Assembly: GCA_964481435.1 (NCBI GenBank)
Contig: CAYZTH010000003.1
Span: 1-36,739 of the forward strand
From: JAPLYB01 sp964481435
Lineage (GTDB): Archaea; Nanobdellota; Nanobdellia; Pacearchaeales; UBA284
DNA length: 36,739 nucleotides
Direction of reading: 5' to 3'
Positions 16,208 through 24,978 of this stretch are shown one piece after another (the stretch's first letter is position 1; every line of letters starts with the position of its first letter). The translations under genes were made by a program, and so were the position numbers. Under the pieces are notes generated by a model. The model made no database searches. It was not told where the DNA came from and worked only from the letters and a program-made list of their open reading frames with translations.

Positions 16208-16864
16208 ATGCATAAAGAAGAGAATAAAAAGTCATCATTTTCTGGATTTTTTAGAAAGCTATTCTCCGGATTTTTCAAGACGAAGAAGAATGTAAAAATA
16301 GGATTCTATGGTCCGCCAAACGCAGGAAAAACTACTCTAGCGAACAAGATATGCCAAGATTTTCTTGGAGAAGAACTCGGCAGTGTCTCAAAAATCCCTC
16401 ATGAAACAAGGAATGTCCAATTCAAAGAGAAGATTAATTTTAAACACAAGGGCAAAGAAGCTACTTTCAAAATAATTGATACTCCCGGAATAGCAACAAA
16501 GATAGACTATGAGGACTTCATACATTTCGGACTAAATATGAAAGAAGCAAAATCAAGAGCAAAGGAGGCAACGAAGGGAGTAATCGAGGCTATCCAATGG
16601 CTTGATGATGTTGATGCAGTTGTTGTTGTTCTAGATTCAACGAAAAACCCTTACAGCCAAGTCAATGTCACAATTATCGGCAACCTAGTTGCTAGAAAGA
16701 TTCCTGTTTTAATAGCTGCTAACAAGATTGACTTGAGAGGAGCTGACACGAAAAAAATAGAGGCTGCTTTCCCAGAGTATGGCGTTGTAGGAATATCTGC
16801 AAAACAGGGTAAGGGCATAGATGATTTTTATGATTCATTATTTGGATTAATCAAAAAGACTTAA
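16208..16864 (+). CDS. Era-like small GTP-binding protein
   Basis: 218-aa GTPase with all G motifs: G1 GPPNAGKT (35-42), G3 DTPG (91-94), G4 ANKID (171-175) and G5 ISAK (196-199). An N-terminal basic/aromatic stretch (SGFFRKLFSGFFKTKK) could act as an amphipathic membrane- or RNA-binding segment. There is no KH domain, so it is not bacterial Era itself. The archaeal family co-occurs with DUF2073 and DUF2072, and in haloarchaea the equivalent is, as I recall, the origin-associated protein A. DUF2073 follows after 27 nt on the same strand. Biological role unknown. Confidence 0.88.
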   Translation: MHKEENKKSSFSGFFRKLFSGFFKTKKNVKIGFYGPPNAGKTTLANKICQDFLGEELGSVSKIPHETRNVQFKEKINFKHKGKEATFKIIDTPGIATKIDYEDFIHFGLNMKEAKSRAKEATKGVIEAIQWLDDVDAVVVVLDSTKNPYSQVNVTIIGNLVARKIPVLIAANKIDLRGADTKKIEAAFPEYGVVGISAKQGKGIDDFYDSLFGLIKKT

Positions 16865-16891
16865 ATCACAAAAAAGAGAAAAAAAGAAAAA

Positions 16892-17272
16892 ATGATGAAA
16901 GACATAACAATTCAATTTGTACCCTTTGGCGAGGTAGCATACTTAACTAGTTATAAGAGAGTCAAAAAACTTCTAGAGATTGTTTCTGAAGACAAGATTA
17001 TATTGATACAGGGTAAACTTGAACCCGAGGAAGAAGCAGACTTGATTGAGGAGACTATGAAGAAGATAGGGAAATCTTCCAAGTTTAGAGGTATTGAGCT
17101 TGTGAGCTTTCTTCCAGAAGCCAAGGGACTTTCTGTTTTCCAATCAATGAGAGAGAAATTTGCCTCTGCACTTACTGGAAACAGGGATGCAATAACTGTA
17201 ATCGGGCCAGCAACAATAGTCAGAGATATCAAGAAAGACCCAACAAAGATACAGCTTCTTTTGAGAAAGTGA
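16892..17272 (+). CDS. DUF2073-like archaeal protein
   Basis: 126-aa protein matching the archaeal DUF2073 family, which accompanies the Era-like GTPase. Features are ITIQFVPFGEVAYLTSYKR at the N-terminus, an acidic helix (LEPEEEADLIEETMKKIG) and a hydrophobic strand ending in the Gly/Pro turn ITVIGPATIV. There is no membrane helix or known active site. It follows the GTPase by 27 nt and is convergent with the PKD surface protein gene. It probably acts with the GTPase, as effector or regulator, by conserved linkage only. A second in-frame ATG lies directly after the first (16895). Confidence 0.75.
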   Translation: MMKDITIQFVPFGEVAYLTSYKRVKKLLEIVSEDKIILIQGKLEPEEEADLIEETMKKIGKSSKFRGIELVSFLPEAKGLSVFQSMREKFASALTGNRDAITVIGPATIVRDIKKDPTKIQLLLRK

Positions 17273-17309
17273 ATATAGATAATTCTATTAAATTTCTTTA
17301 ATTTTTAAT

Positions 17310-19928
17310 TTATTCTATTGAGAAAGCAGAAACATCTGTGCCCATGTTCTCATAGGCATATTTTATCTGGGCTTTTGTCCAACCGCTATCCAAGAGCTCT
17401 TTTTCTATTATCTTTTTATCTTTTCCTTCTTGTTGGCTAGTCTGAATATAACTTACCAGGCTCATCAAATCAGAGGGATTTGCAAATATATCCTCTGAAC
17501 CTGATGCTGCTGATTTTGCGCCAGGCAATCTCCTCCTCCAAATCAAGAAAAGAAGAACAACCAATGCTATGAAGATAATTACTGCAACAATAATCGGAAA
17601 GACAATGCTTGGACTACTACTTGAGGGAGTTGCTGGCTCTTGTTCCCCATTAACTAGGGTTGAAAGCGAAGGCGATACATAGAATGCCTGCTGAGCTAAA
17701 GATTGACGTACTGGAAGAGCGAGGTCTATTGTTTCAGTTCCTGAAAAATGTGTTCCTATTGAGGCCCCTAGATCAATAAATTCCATATTCTGCTTTACAA
17801 GAATCTGGGACTTGCTTATTGAGGCAGGTAAATCATATACAAAATAGACTTCATCTGAAGCAGGGGGAACCATGCTTAGGGTCAGAAGAGTTATCTCTTG
17901 GGTTGATAAATCATCAAAAGTTATAAGCTTAACTCTGCCACCAAGTCTTGTTGTTACTTTTTCCTGCCAGAGCAATAATTCATTTAGCATACTCTCTTTG
18001 TAAGAGGGATCATAGTCGCCTGCACCAAGTTCAGATAACTTATCAAAACTTACAGAGTCTACATTTGGATAGTAGAGAGATTGAGGGAGAATTTGGGTAT
18101 CATTTATAGATACTGGAATTTTTATTAAATCCAGTTTTCCTTTTATCAAAACAGTATCGTTTGATGTCTCAAGAAGAATTGCTACCTCATTTAGAGAGAC
18201 ATTAGCAAGTGTTTTGTTCATCACTAAATCAAGATACCATGAATCATAGCTATTTGCCAGGGTTTGATAGGCTTGCTTTTTTCCAAGATAAATCTGAACA
18301 AGAGCTTCTTTTGTAACTGTTGAATTTATTAAAAAAGATTTTACTCCCACTAGGCCTGAAGAATCTGTAACTTTAAGAGTCAGTATAAAAGAACCTTCTG
18401 CATATGTGTGTGCTGCATTAGGAACTTGGGTTGTTTCTTGAGATCCATCGCCCCAATCCCAGGTATAGTTTGAGATTGGATTCTGAAATTTCTGTACACT
18501 CGCATAGAATGTTGTTGATTTTTGAGGAGCAATAAAAAGAGGGGCAATTGACTGAATAATTGGAACATTTGAGACCTTGAATGGAACAGAAGCAGGAGTT
18601 CCCATATTTAGGATGAATTTATAGTTGCCCATTGTCGATGGTGCAGATATATTGAAAACATTTAAAGAGAAAGCTGAGTTTCCCATTGTAACACTGACAG
18701 GGGTCTTAGTTAGGTCCCAGAATTTATTCACAATTGCTTGACCACCAGAAGTGCTTAAATTCAAGATAAGGTCTGATACCCCCAGTGTTTGTTTTCCATT
18801 GGTAATAAAGTTTATTGGAATTATGCATCCTGATAAGCAGTTTCCAGAGTATCTTGAATTAATATACTCCTGAATATAGGAAATGAGAGAACTTGAATCA
18901 TCTGATCTAAATTTAGAATCCTCAAAGAAAATCTCTTCTCCATTGATTGGTGAAAATCCGTAGTATCTCATATAAACAGGATAGTCAAATAAGAAGTTTC
19001 CATTAAAACTCTCTGGACTTCCTAAAAAGCCACAAGGATAGTCTGATTCTCCTTTTATTGAATAAGAACCTGTTCCCCCTAGATTTGAAATGCATACATA
19101 GACATCTCGAGATTCATCTATAAAGAAATTTGGATTATTCTCTGCATTTATTGAACAGAAATTAAAACCGGTTAGTACTCCATCAGTTTCTCCAATAGTG
19201 CAGTTATATTTTTTTCCTGTCTTTGGGTCATAGAGAGCCATAACCAATGGACTTGGATCTCCTGATGAAAGAGTAACATAGGCGCCGATGTCTGCCTTAC
19301 CTGCTTTGTCAATGAAGATTTTTTCACACCTTGGATTTGAATCTAAAACAAAATCAACGGTATTGCTCATGGAGAAACAGGAATTTGTGAAGTCAGTGCA
19401 ATTATTAGCCTCATTTGAACTTATATATTCATAATTTATTGCATCATTATCAAGAACATCTACTTTGACGAAGCTTTCAGAACATGTGAACTCTTGATTA
19501 CTTGAACCCCGTATCATGAAACTTAGGTTATTTACTTTAACATCTTTAAAGCCCTGAACTTTTATTCCAAGAAGTTTATTAGAATTATCTAAATCAAAAT
19601 TCTTGCTTTCTTGCTCTGAACCTGGGACAAAACTATATATTGGAAGGCAGGATGAAGGATTGCAGGTAAAGACGGCGTTGCTTTTCTTAAGAAAATCAAT
19701 TAATTTCATAGATTTCAAAGAGTAAGTTGAATTAGCAGAGATTTTTATGTCAGAGTTTTGGTTTGTCAGGGAAAAATTCACAAAACCCTCTATTGGTTGA
19801 TTTGGCCCATATATTGAGGAGGATAAGTTGAAGTAGGGAGTTCCTCGGGTTATTGATGCTGAAGAAATGTTAAATAAGATAGGCAAAAGCAGAACTACGG
19901 CCAGTAGGATTAACAATTGTTTTTTCAT
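17310..19928 (-). CDS. membrane-anchored surface protein with PKD domain and cytosolic helical tail
   Basis: 872-aa type I membrane protein. A signal peptide (KKQLLILLAVVLLLPILF) ends near SSA (22-24) and a beta-rich, Asn-glycosylation-prone ectodomain follows. A PKD domain lies at about 460-540 (YTWDWGDGS, AHTYAEGSF, VTDSSG). A single membrane helix (about 775-797) is followed by RRR and a 72-residue cytosolic tail. The tail carries a helix-turn-helix-like motif (LMSLVSYIQ ... IIEKELLDSGWTKAQIKYAYE) that recurs behind TM segments in DPANN membrane proteins. A Shine-Dalgarno AGAGGAAAAA abuts the ATG. It is encoded downstream of the other giant surface protein on the same strand; adhesion or S-layer-associated roles are typical of PKD proteins. 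Confidence 0.85.
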   Translation of the reverse strand: MKKQLLILLAVVLLLPILFNISSASITRGTPYFNLSSSIYGPNQPIEGFVNFSLTNQNSDIKISANSTYSLKSMKLIDFLKKSNAVFTCNPSSCLPIYSFVPGSEQESKNFDLDNSNKLLGIKVQGFKDVKVNNLSFMIRGSSNQEFTCSESFVKVDVLDNDAINYEYISSNEANNCTDFTNSCFSMSNTVDFVLDSNPRCEKIFIDKAGKADIGAYVTLSSGDPSPLVMALYDPKTGKKYNCTIGETDGVLTGFNFCSINAENNPNFFIDESRDVYVCISNLGGTGSYSIKGESDYPCGFLGSPESFNGNFLFDYPVYMRYYGFSPINGEEIFFEDSKFRSDDSSSLISYIQEYINSRYSGNCLSGCIIPINFITNGKQTLGVSDLILNLSTSGGQAIVNKFWDLTKTPVSVTMGNSAFSLNVFNISAPSTMGNYKFILNMGTPASVPFKVSNVPIIQSIAPLFIAPQKSTTFYASVQKFQNPISNYTWDWGDGSQETTQVPNAAHTYAEGSFILTLKVTDSSGLVGVKSFLINSTVTKEALVQIYLGKKQAYQTLANSYDSWYLDLVMNKTLANVSLNEVAILLETSNDTVLIKGKLDLIKIPVSINDTQILPQSLYYPNVDSVSFDKLSELGAGDYDPSYKESMLNELLLWQEKVTTRLGGRVKLITFDDLSTQEITLLTLSMVPPASDEVYFVYDLPASISKSQILVKQNMEFIDLGASIGTHFSGTETIDLALPVRQSLAQQAFYVSPSLSTLVNGEQEPATPSSSSPSIVFPIIVAVIIFIALVVLLFLIWRRRLPGAKSAASGSEDIFANPSDLMSLVSYIQTSQQEGKDKKIIEKELLDSGWTKAQIKYAYENMGTDVSAFSIE

Positions 19929-19962
19929 TTTTTCCTCTTTTTGTTTTTCTTTTTTATACTAG

Positions 19963-19977
19963 GGTATAACCTATACC
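19963..19977. promoter_or_regulatory. inverted repeat upstream of PKD surface protein
   Basis: GGTATA-ACC-TATACC is a perfect inverted repeat 35-49 nt upstream of the surface protein ATG (19928), within the 92-nt gap after the upstream giant gene. Its position fits an operator or promoter-overlapping site. No cognate regulator is identifiable. Confidence 0.35.
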
Positions 19978-20020
19978 TTTTTTAATTGCGTATTGTGTGA
20001 TTAGCACCGTAAGTGATTTA

Positions 20021-23000
20021 TTATTTTTTCTTCTTTGATATAAAAAAGTAATAAATTGCAATTAAAAAGATGAATGGAATGATTTGCCAGGGTGTGAAAA
20101 ATGGAAGTCTCTCTTGTGTGAAGCCGCATCTTGCACATGATTCATACGAATCGCCACAGTTTTCTTGAGTTCTTGGAACCAAAGTATAATTAATTAATTT
20201 TCCTTGAAATATTCCAGCATTACAACTTCCGCATGCCCCAATTATTGTGGAATATGTGCACTGAACATTTGGAGGAGCTGGTGGAGCATATTGCACTGGA
20301 GACCGTGTTGCGTTTAATATGCACGCTGTTGAATTCCATGAACATTGGGTTTGGGTCACTTCATATTCCTCTCCATTAATCAATGTCCTTTGTCCCATCA
20401 AGAGCAGTGCATCTGCGCCGCTTATGCCTAACTGGCATTTATCCTTATTACAAGAGTCGTCATTATTATAATTGCTGCATGATGTGATTGTCCTCTGACC
20501 ATAACTATAACATGATTTGCAAGTACCGGAACTCTCTTTATCCCAATAACAACCATCTTTAGTAACACATACTTTTTCTGACCCATATTCCTTGCAAGTT
20601 TGCATGCTCTGGGCTGCTTCGCATTTTCCTGATGCCATGTGGCAACTCTTTCCATCAGGGCAAGGGCATGGTTTTACACAATTCTCTGTAAGTGCACATG
20701 TTATTGGATTACATTGACACCAGAAACCTGGTTGCGTTGAACTACACTCGCCTGCGAAAATCCATTTTGGATTTGTAGGTGTGCCTTCATTGCAAACACC
20801 GATGTAAAAGTTAACTGTATCCATAGTGTACTTGTGGTCACCGCTTGCATTTAACTTGATTGTGAATGGATCTGGACTTGCAAGAGTTTTATCGTATCTA
20901 TAAATTATTGTTTTTGGGGAGACACTTGCATTAACTGTCTTATTCTTTGTATCTGAAAAAATCCAAGTCATGTTGAACAAATCTTCATATTCTGGCCATG
21001 TACTCTCTGTACCATCAAAAGTAACTTCTCTTGAAGTAAGCAAATCATCATCCAATGGAGAAGAGATTTTCGCAAGTGGTCCTTGCCCTGGAGAGAGTAA
21101 ACTTATCTTGACTTTTGTTGAATCCTGCATTGTTTCGTTCCATACAGTCAGATTAATATAATAATTTCCAATATAGATATTTCTTGGCGGCTGAGAAAAA
21201 ATTATTGAGACATTTTCCTTATTTAAAGGAATTTGATGAGTATCGCTAGCGTATAGTATCCAAGTTAAAGAGTCTACAGATTTGTAGGACCAGTTCCAAT
21301 GATTATAATCTCCTATGCTTAATTGTTGCAATTTAATTTCTGAAAAAGGATCAAGATTACCCTCTAAGTTAGGAGTAGTATTAATTATCGCTCGCATCGG
21401 CTTATTCAACTCGCGATATGAAAACCAGAAGAAACCTGTGACCCCGCTGCCCGAGAGAGAACCGATTAGAAACGGAGAAGTTGCATTGTAGAGTTTTGCT
21501 GTTGCTGCAGTAATCTTTTGCCCATTGCATCCTTCAGGTATTGGGCCTATAATTGTCCATGTCGAAGTATAGACCCCATTGACCTCTTGAATCCTCGTTG
21601 AATTTTCCATTGTTATTGAACAACCACCTATGCCGCCACCTGCTGCCATTCCGAGGATGGAAAGTCCAGTAATCCCTCCTTGCGCCTCTGAACCTCCGAC
21701 AATCTCCATTTTATTTACATTTGGACATTTATTTTTATCTTCAACTGTAATATTTAGAGTAATTTTTTGACCAATACCACAGACATTATCTGGACAATTG
21801 TTAGTTATATTTGCACTTAAGATGTTGCAAGCAGGTTTTACTATTGTAACATTTCCGAATTGCCCATACATATGCCCCATTAACTCAGATTGATGATATA
21901 CTCCAACATAAGTTGCATTCAATAGTTTGTTAAAACACTCTGGGGCAACATTAGTAATTGTTGCGTTTCCAAAGCATATCTCCCTATCTCCAAAGATATT
22001 GCAAATCAAGTGTGTATCTGGCGCACTTATAGACATTGAACATTCTTCTCCTGGATCTCCAAAAATGGGATAACCGGTAATGCCTCCCCACCCCCCAGAA
22101 CCTGAATCTTCACTTAAATCTATTTCAATTTTATCATTAAGGCGGACAAGGCATTCAGATGGTTCTTTTATAACTTTCACAGTTATATTGAGATTATCAC
22201 CTTCAAGACATTTTTTTGTTCCATCTGATAATTTTGTGCCTGAACAAAATCTTGTATCTACTGATGCACTAAGGATTTTACATTCTGGTGATGGTGGTGC
22301 TGGCAGGGCTGTGATGTTAAATCCATTTCCGCCCTTGATAAAATTTGCACTATTATACTCTGCATACACCCCCCTTACCTTCAGAACATCTCCATTTTCA
22401 TCAATAATCTTGACTTTTGTTATATTCCAAGGAGTGAGAGTAGATCCTTCCCATCGGGAATAGGTCCCTGTTAATTTTTTTAATACAGTTGGGGAAAACA
22501 TCGAATAATCGAATGAAAAATCACAAATAAAATGTTTTATCTTTTTATCATTGCTTTCAGAATATATGCAATTTTTGGTTGGAGTTGTCGAGTAAAAATC
22601 TTCATCTCCACTCTTCCCATATTTATCCACCCTTATAGTACTAAAGAATATTCTTAACCCATATTCATGATTTGTATTAACATATTTTTGCCAAGAACTA
22701 GAAGATTTATCCAAATCAGATACATCAACACTAACTGAAACTTTATCTCCTCCAGAACGAAGATTAAAAGATTCACATTTGTAAACACCATTAACTTCAT
22801 CAAGTATGCAGTCAGGCTCTGGATCTGCAACTACTTTCTCGCTTTCAGGAATTCCACACTCGCCTTTATTGCAAACAAGACCCGATGCGCATCTAACTCC
22901 ACAGTCCCCACAATTGTTTACATCGCTTTGTGTATTAGTCTCGCAACCATCTTTTGCATCTTGGTTGCAATTTCCATATCCTGACTTGCAAGCATTATCT

Positions 23001-23647
23001 AAACAGTAACAATAAGTAAAATAGGGATAGCCAGTATTCGAATTCTCTTTGGACTTCATAATTGATAAACAATTTCCAGAAGTATCTCCCGAGGAATCAG
23101 GTTTTGTAGTATAATACATCGCCCTACTGTATGTCCTATAATCCAGACCATAACCAGTAGTAGCGCTTATACCAAGGCATAAATCTGATTTATTTTCTTT
23201 ACAGATTTGATTGCAATTTTTATCTGTACCTTTATTTTCTGGATAGTACAGGGTTGTGGAAGAAGCTAAGTTCAGACCGGGATTATTTTCAGCATCTACA
23301 CGAACTCCGACACACAAGGTTCTATGACCGCCAAAGAAAAAGAAACATTGTTTATTATTTCCAAGAATTTTCCCCCAGTAATTAGGGTACTGATCTATAC
23401 CCCCCCATTTGTCAAAATATAAACTCTGGTCTTCTATAAACTCATTGTAACATAAACTTAATCCCGGTGCAATGCCTTCGCATTCACTCCAAACCCGTGC
23501 TATTTTCAAATAACTAAGATAGTAATCTGGCACTTCACCACTATTATCCCAGCTAGATACCGCCCCCAGATTCATTGCTATAATTAAGAAGGAAAATACT
23601 AAAAGAAGCATTAAAAATAAAACTCTTTTTCTATCCTTTTTTACCAT
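20021..23647 (-). CDS. giant cysteine-rich surface protein with internal duplication
   Basis: 1208-aa secreted, C-terminally anchored protein. Signal peptide: KKDRKR then a long hydrophobic core (residues 9-29). A cysteine-rich module with DGCETN...NCGDCGVRCASG (about 220-265) resembles NCGxCG repeats of bacterial surface proteins. Two homologous domains begin at ECKILSAS (about 456) and ACNILSAN (about 606), each with an I-T-G insert before C-S-x-x-[IM]. A PKD-like region, then a second cysteine-rich region and a C-terminal membrane helix before KKKK close the chain. I chose ATG 23647 because TAGAGGAAAAAAG precedes it and the signal peptide starts there. An upstream in-frame ATG (23743) overlaps the MNT gene and lacks these signals. 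Confidence 0.85.
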   Translation of the reverse strand: MVKKDRKRVLFLMLLLVFSFLIIAMNLGAVSSWDNSGEVPDYYLSYLKIARVWSECEGIAPGLSLCYNEFIEDQSLYFDKWGGIDQYPNYWGKILGNNKQCFFFFGGHRTLCVGVRVDAENNPGLNLASSTTLYYPENKGTDKNCNQICKENKSDLCLGISATTGYGLDYRTYSRAMYYTTKPDSSGDTSGNCLSIMKSKENSNTGYPYFTYCYCLDNACKSGYGNCNQDAKDGCETNTQSDVNNCGDCGVRCASGLVCNKGECGIPESEKVVADPEPDCILDEVNGVYKCESFNLRSGGDKVSVSVDVSDLDKSSSSWQKYVNTNHEYGLRIFFSTIRVDKYGKSGDEDFYSTTPTKNCIYSESNDKKIKHFICDFSFDYSMFSPTVLKKLTGTYSRWEGSTLTPWNITKVKIIDENGDVLKVRGVYAEYNSANFIKGGNGFNITALPAPPSPECKILSASVDTRFCSGTKLSDGTKKCLEGDNLNITVKVIKEPSECLVRLNDKIEIDLSEDSGSGGWGGITGYPIFGDPGEECSMSISAPDTHLICNIFGDREICFGNATITNVAPECFNKLLNATYVGVYHQSELMGHMYGQFGNVTIVKPACNILSANITNNCPDNVCGIGQKITLNITVEDKNKCPNVNKMEIVGGSEAQGGITGLSILGMAAGGGIGGCSITMENSTRIQEVNGVYTSTWTIIGPIPEGCNGQKITAATAKLYNATSPFLIGSLSGSGVTGFFWFSYRELNKPMRAIINTTPNLEGNLDPFSEIKLQQLSIGDYNHWNWSYKSVDSLTWILYASDTHQIPLNKENVSIIFSQPPRNIYIGNYYINLTVWNETMQDSTKVKISLLSPGQGPLAKISSPLDDDLLTSREVTFDGTESTWPEYEDLFNMTWIFSDTKNKTVNASVSPKTIIYRYDKTLASPDPFTIKLNASGDHKYTMDTVNFYIGVCNEGTPTNPKWIFAGECSSTQPGFWCQCNPITCALTENCVKPCPCPDGKSCHMASGKCEAAQSMQTCKEYGSEKVCVTKDGCYWDKESSGTCKSCYSYGQRTITSCSNYNNDDSCNKDKCQLGISGADALLLMGQRTLINGEEYEVTQTQCSWNSTACILNATRSPVQYAPPAPPNVQCTYSTIIGACGSCNAGIFQGKLINYTLVPRTQENCGDSYESCARCGFTQERLPFFTPWQIIPFIFLIAIYYFFISKKKK

Positions 23648-23706
23648 CTTTTTTCCTCTAAAAACAGAGGGTTTTGGGGTTTTTAAAAATTTAGATTTCA
23701 TGTTTT

Positions 23707-24318
23707 TTATCGGGTTTTTGATTTTGAAATTAAATTTATCCAACCTAATGAATTAATTATAATTATGTGGTCTTTTAGGATTTGCTTCGCAAATTCATCT
23801 TCTTTTTCAAGGGAATCAATAAAGTTATCTTTTGTAACAAGCCTAATAGACGGCTTATTTTTAAGAGTGATAAAACAATTCTCGACTGCTCTCTCAATTT
23901 TTTTACTTTCTTGTTTTTCTGCGATTATCATTATATCTAAATCGCTTCCTTTATTTTCGCTCGACCTTGAAAAAGAGCCAAAAATCAATGCACAACTAAT
24001 AGAACTGGAAATTTCTTTTTCAAATTGAAAAAATGGCCCTTTTAATTCTTTATGCTTCTCAAAAAAATATAATTTTTTTTCTTCTTCGACCAATGAAAAA
24101 ATTATTTTTCCCGTGTTGCTAAATTCTGGTTTTAATAATCTTAATGGTTTCTCTATCTTCTGAGAAATTATATTCGCGTTTAAAAGTTCATTTATATAAA
24201 AATAGCCGGATTTTTGAGATATTTTATTTATTCTTAAGAGTTCAGAAATTTTTATATTTGGATTTTCATATATTGATTTTATAATTTTATACTTCGCACG
24301 AGCAATGGGAAATATCAT
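23707..24318 (-). CDS. MNT-type nucleotidyltransferase antitoxin with N-terminal winged helix
   Basis: 203-aa protein. Residues 1-60 form a winged-HTH-like domain (KYKIIKSIYENPNIKISELLR ends in the recognition helix SQKSGYFYINELL). The minimal nucleotidyltransferase motif follows: FGSFSRSS with Gly114-Ser115 and the metal-binding SDLDIMI (Asp126, Asp128). Minimal NTases paired with HEPN proteins act as antitoxins by adenylylating the HEPN active site. The ATG at 24318 makes an ATGA overlap with the HEPN stop and has GAGGTG six nt upstream; the GTG at 24327 lies within that ribosome binding site. The HTH fusion suggests it also autoregulates through the operator upstream of the HEPN gene. Confidence 0.85.
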   Translation of the reverse strand: MIFPIARAKYKIIKSIYENPNIKISELLRINKISQKSGYFYINELLNANIISQKIEKPLRLLKPEFSNTGKIIFSLVEEEKKLYFFEKHKELKGPFFQFEKEISSSISCALIFGSFSRSSENKGSDLDIMIIAEKQESKKIERAVENCFITLKNKPSIRLVTKDNFIDSLEKEDEFAKQILKDHIIIINSLGWINLISKSKTR

Positions 24319-24824
24319 CTGAAACACCTCTTTTCAACAAATGCAACGAATTCTTTTGTAAAATTATAAATCTTTGAAGCATCTTCTTTTGATAATTGCT
24401 TCCATCTTATTACATCGTACTGCCCTATTTTTCTTAGGGAATAGGATATCTCAAAACCAGTAAAATCTGAGAATTTTGTACTTATTTTTCTAAGTTTTTC
24501 ATAAATATCTGAAGGCACCAAATCAAAATTTTTTAATGCAAGAATAGCACAAAAATGATCTTTAGAATAAAACCCCTGAAATCTTATTAATAAGGCATTT
24601 ATTGCATGATGAATAGAATAATAAGATTTTATTACAACCCAATCCCATGCTTCATTTTCAAAATCAGCCCGGATTTTAGACAAATCACTTTTTGCTTTTT
24701 CTAGATGAGGAGCAAATTCTTTTTCTGAAACTAAAATATATTTTTTTAGTTTTCTGCAATTGCAAAACCCCTTGTAGACTGATTCTTTATTTCTTGGAAG
24801 TGTTGAAATGATGTTTTCAATCAT
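24315..24824 (-). CDS. HEPN-domain putative toxin RNase
   Basis: 169-aa all-helical HEPN protein of the UPF0332-like type. The core helix WVVIKSYYSIHHAINALLI (62-80) is followed by RFQGFYSKDH (Arg81 ... His90), matching the YYA-F-HA-x-ALL...K-x-H consensus. A later RKIGQYD segment corresponds to the family's R-x-x-x-DY motif. HEPN partners of MNT proteins are typically ribonucleases or tRNA-targeting toxins using an R-x4-6-H motif. Here the R-to-H spacing is eight, so catalytic competence is uncertain. I chose ATG 24824 over TTG 24830: a TATA-like TTTATATAC lies about 25 nt upstream, giving a leaderless message. The downstream MNT gene overlaps by ATGA. Confidence 0.8.
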   Translation of the reverse strand: MIENIISTLPRNKESVYKGFCNCRKLKKYILVSEKEFAPHLEKAKSDLSKIRADFENEAWDWVVIKSYYSIHHAINALLIRFQGFYSKDHFCAILALKNFDLVPSDIYEKLRKISTKFSDFTGFEISYSLRKIGQYDVIRWKQLSKEDASKIYNFTKEFVAFVEKRCFR

Positions 24825-24836
24825 AGACAATTATAT

Positions 24837-24886
24837 CTATGGGTGTATATAAATTTATCTATGGTAATAGATAAATTTGTCCATAG
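24837..24886. promoter_or_regulatory. operator/promoter of the HEPN-MNT operon
   Basis: AAATTTATCTAT (24851-24862) and ATAGATAAATTT (24867-24878) form a perfect 12-bp inverted repeat with spacer GGTA. Superimposed are CTATGG at 24837 and 24859 and the inverted CCATAG at 24881, each exactly 22 nt apart (about two helical turns). On the minus strand the left arm overlaps the TATA box of the HEPN gene, about 25-30 nt from its ATG. This is the expected layout for autorepression by the wHTH of the MNT protein; binding is inferred. Confidence 0.7.
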
Positions 24887-24978
24887 AATAAAGGGTAGGG
24901 TTTGCAATAATCTTATAAATAAAGGAAAAATTAAATTAATAGATAAAAATCAATTAAATTGGATTTACAGAGTCTAAA

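Noticed and set aside
22080..22463. 127-codon plus-strand frame inside the giant surface protein gene
   Set aside because: Antisense to a well-supported gene, without start signals or recognisable domains.
23648..23743. Earlier start of the giant surface protein
   Set aside because: It would overlap the MNT gene and put 32 basic residues before the signal peptide; ATG 23647 has a good GAGG motif and matches the signal peptide start.
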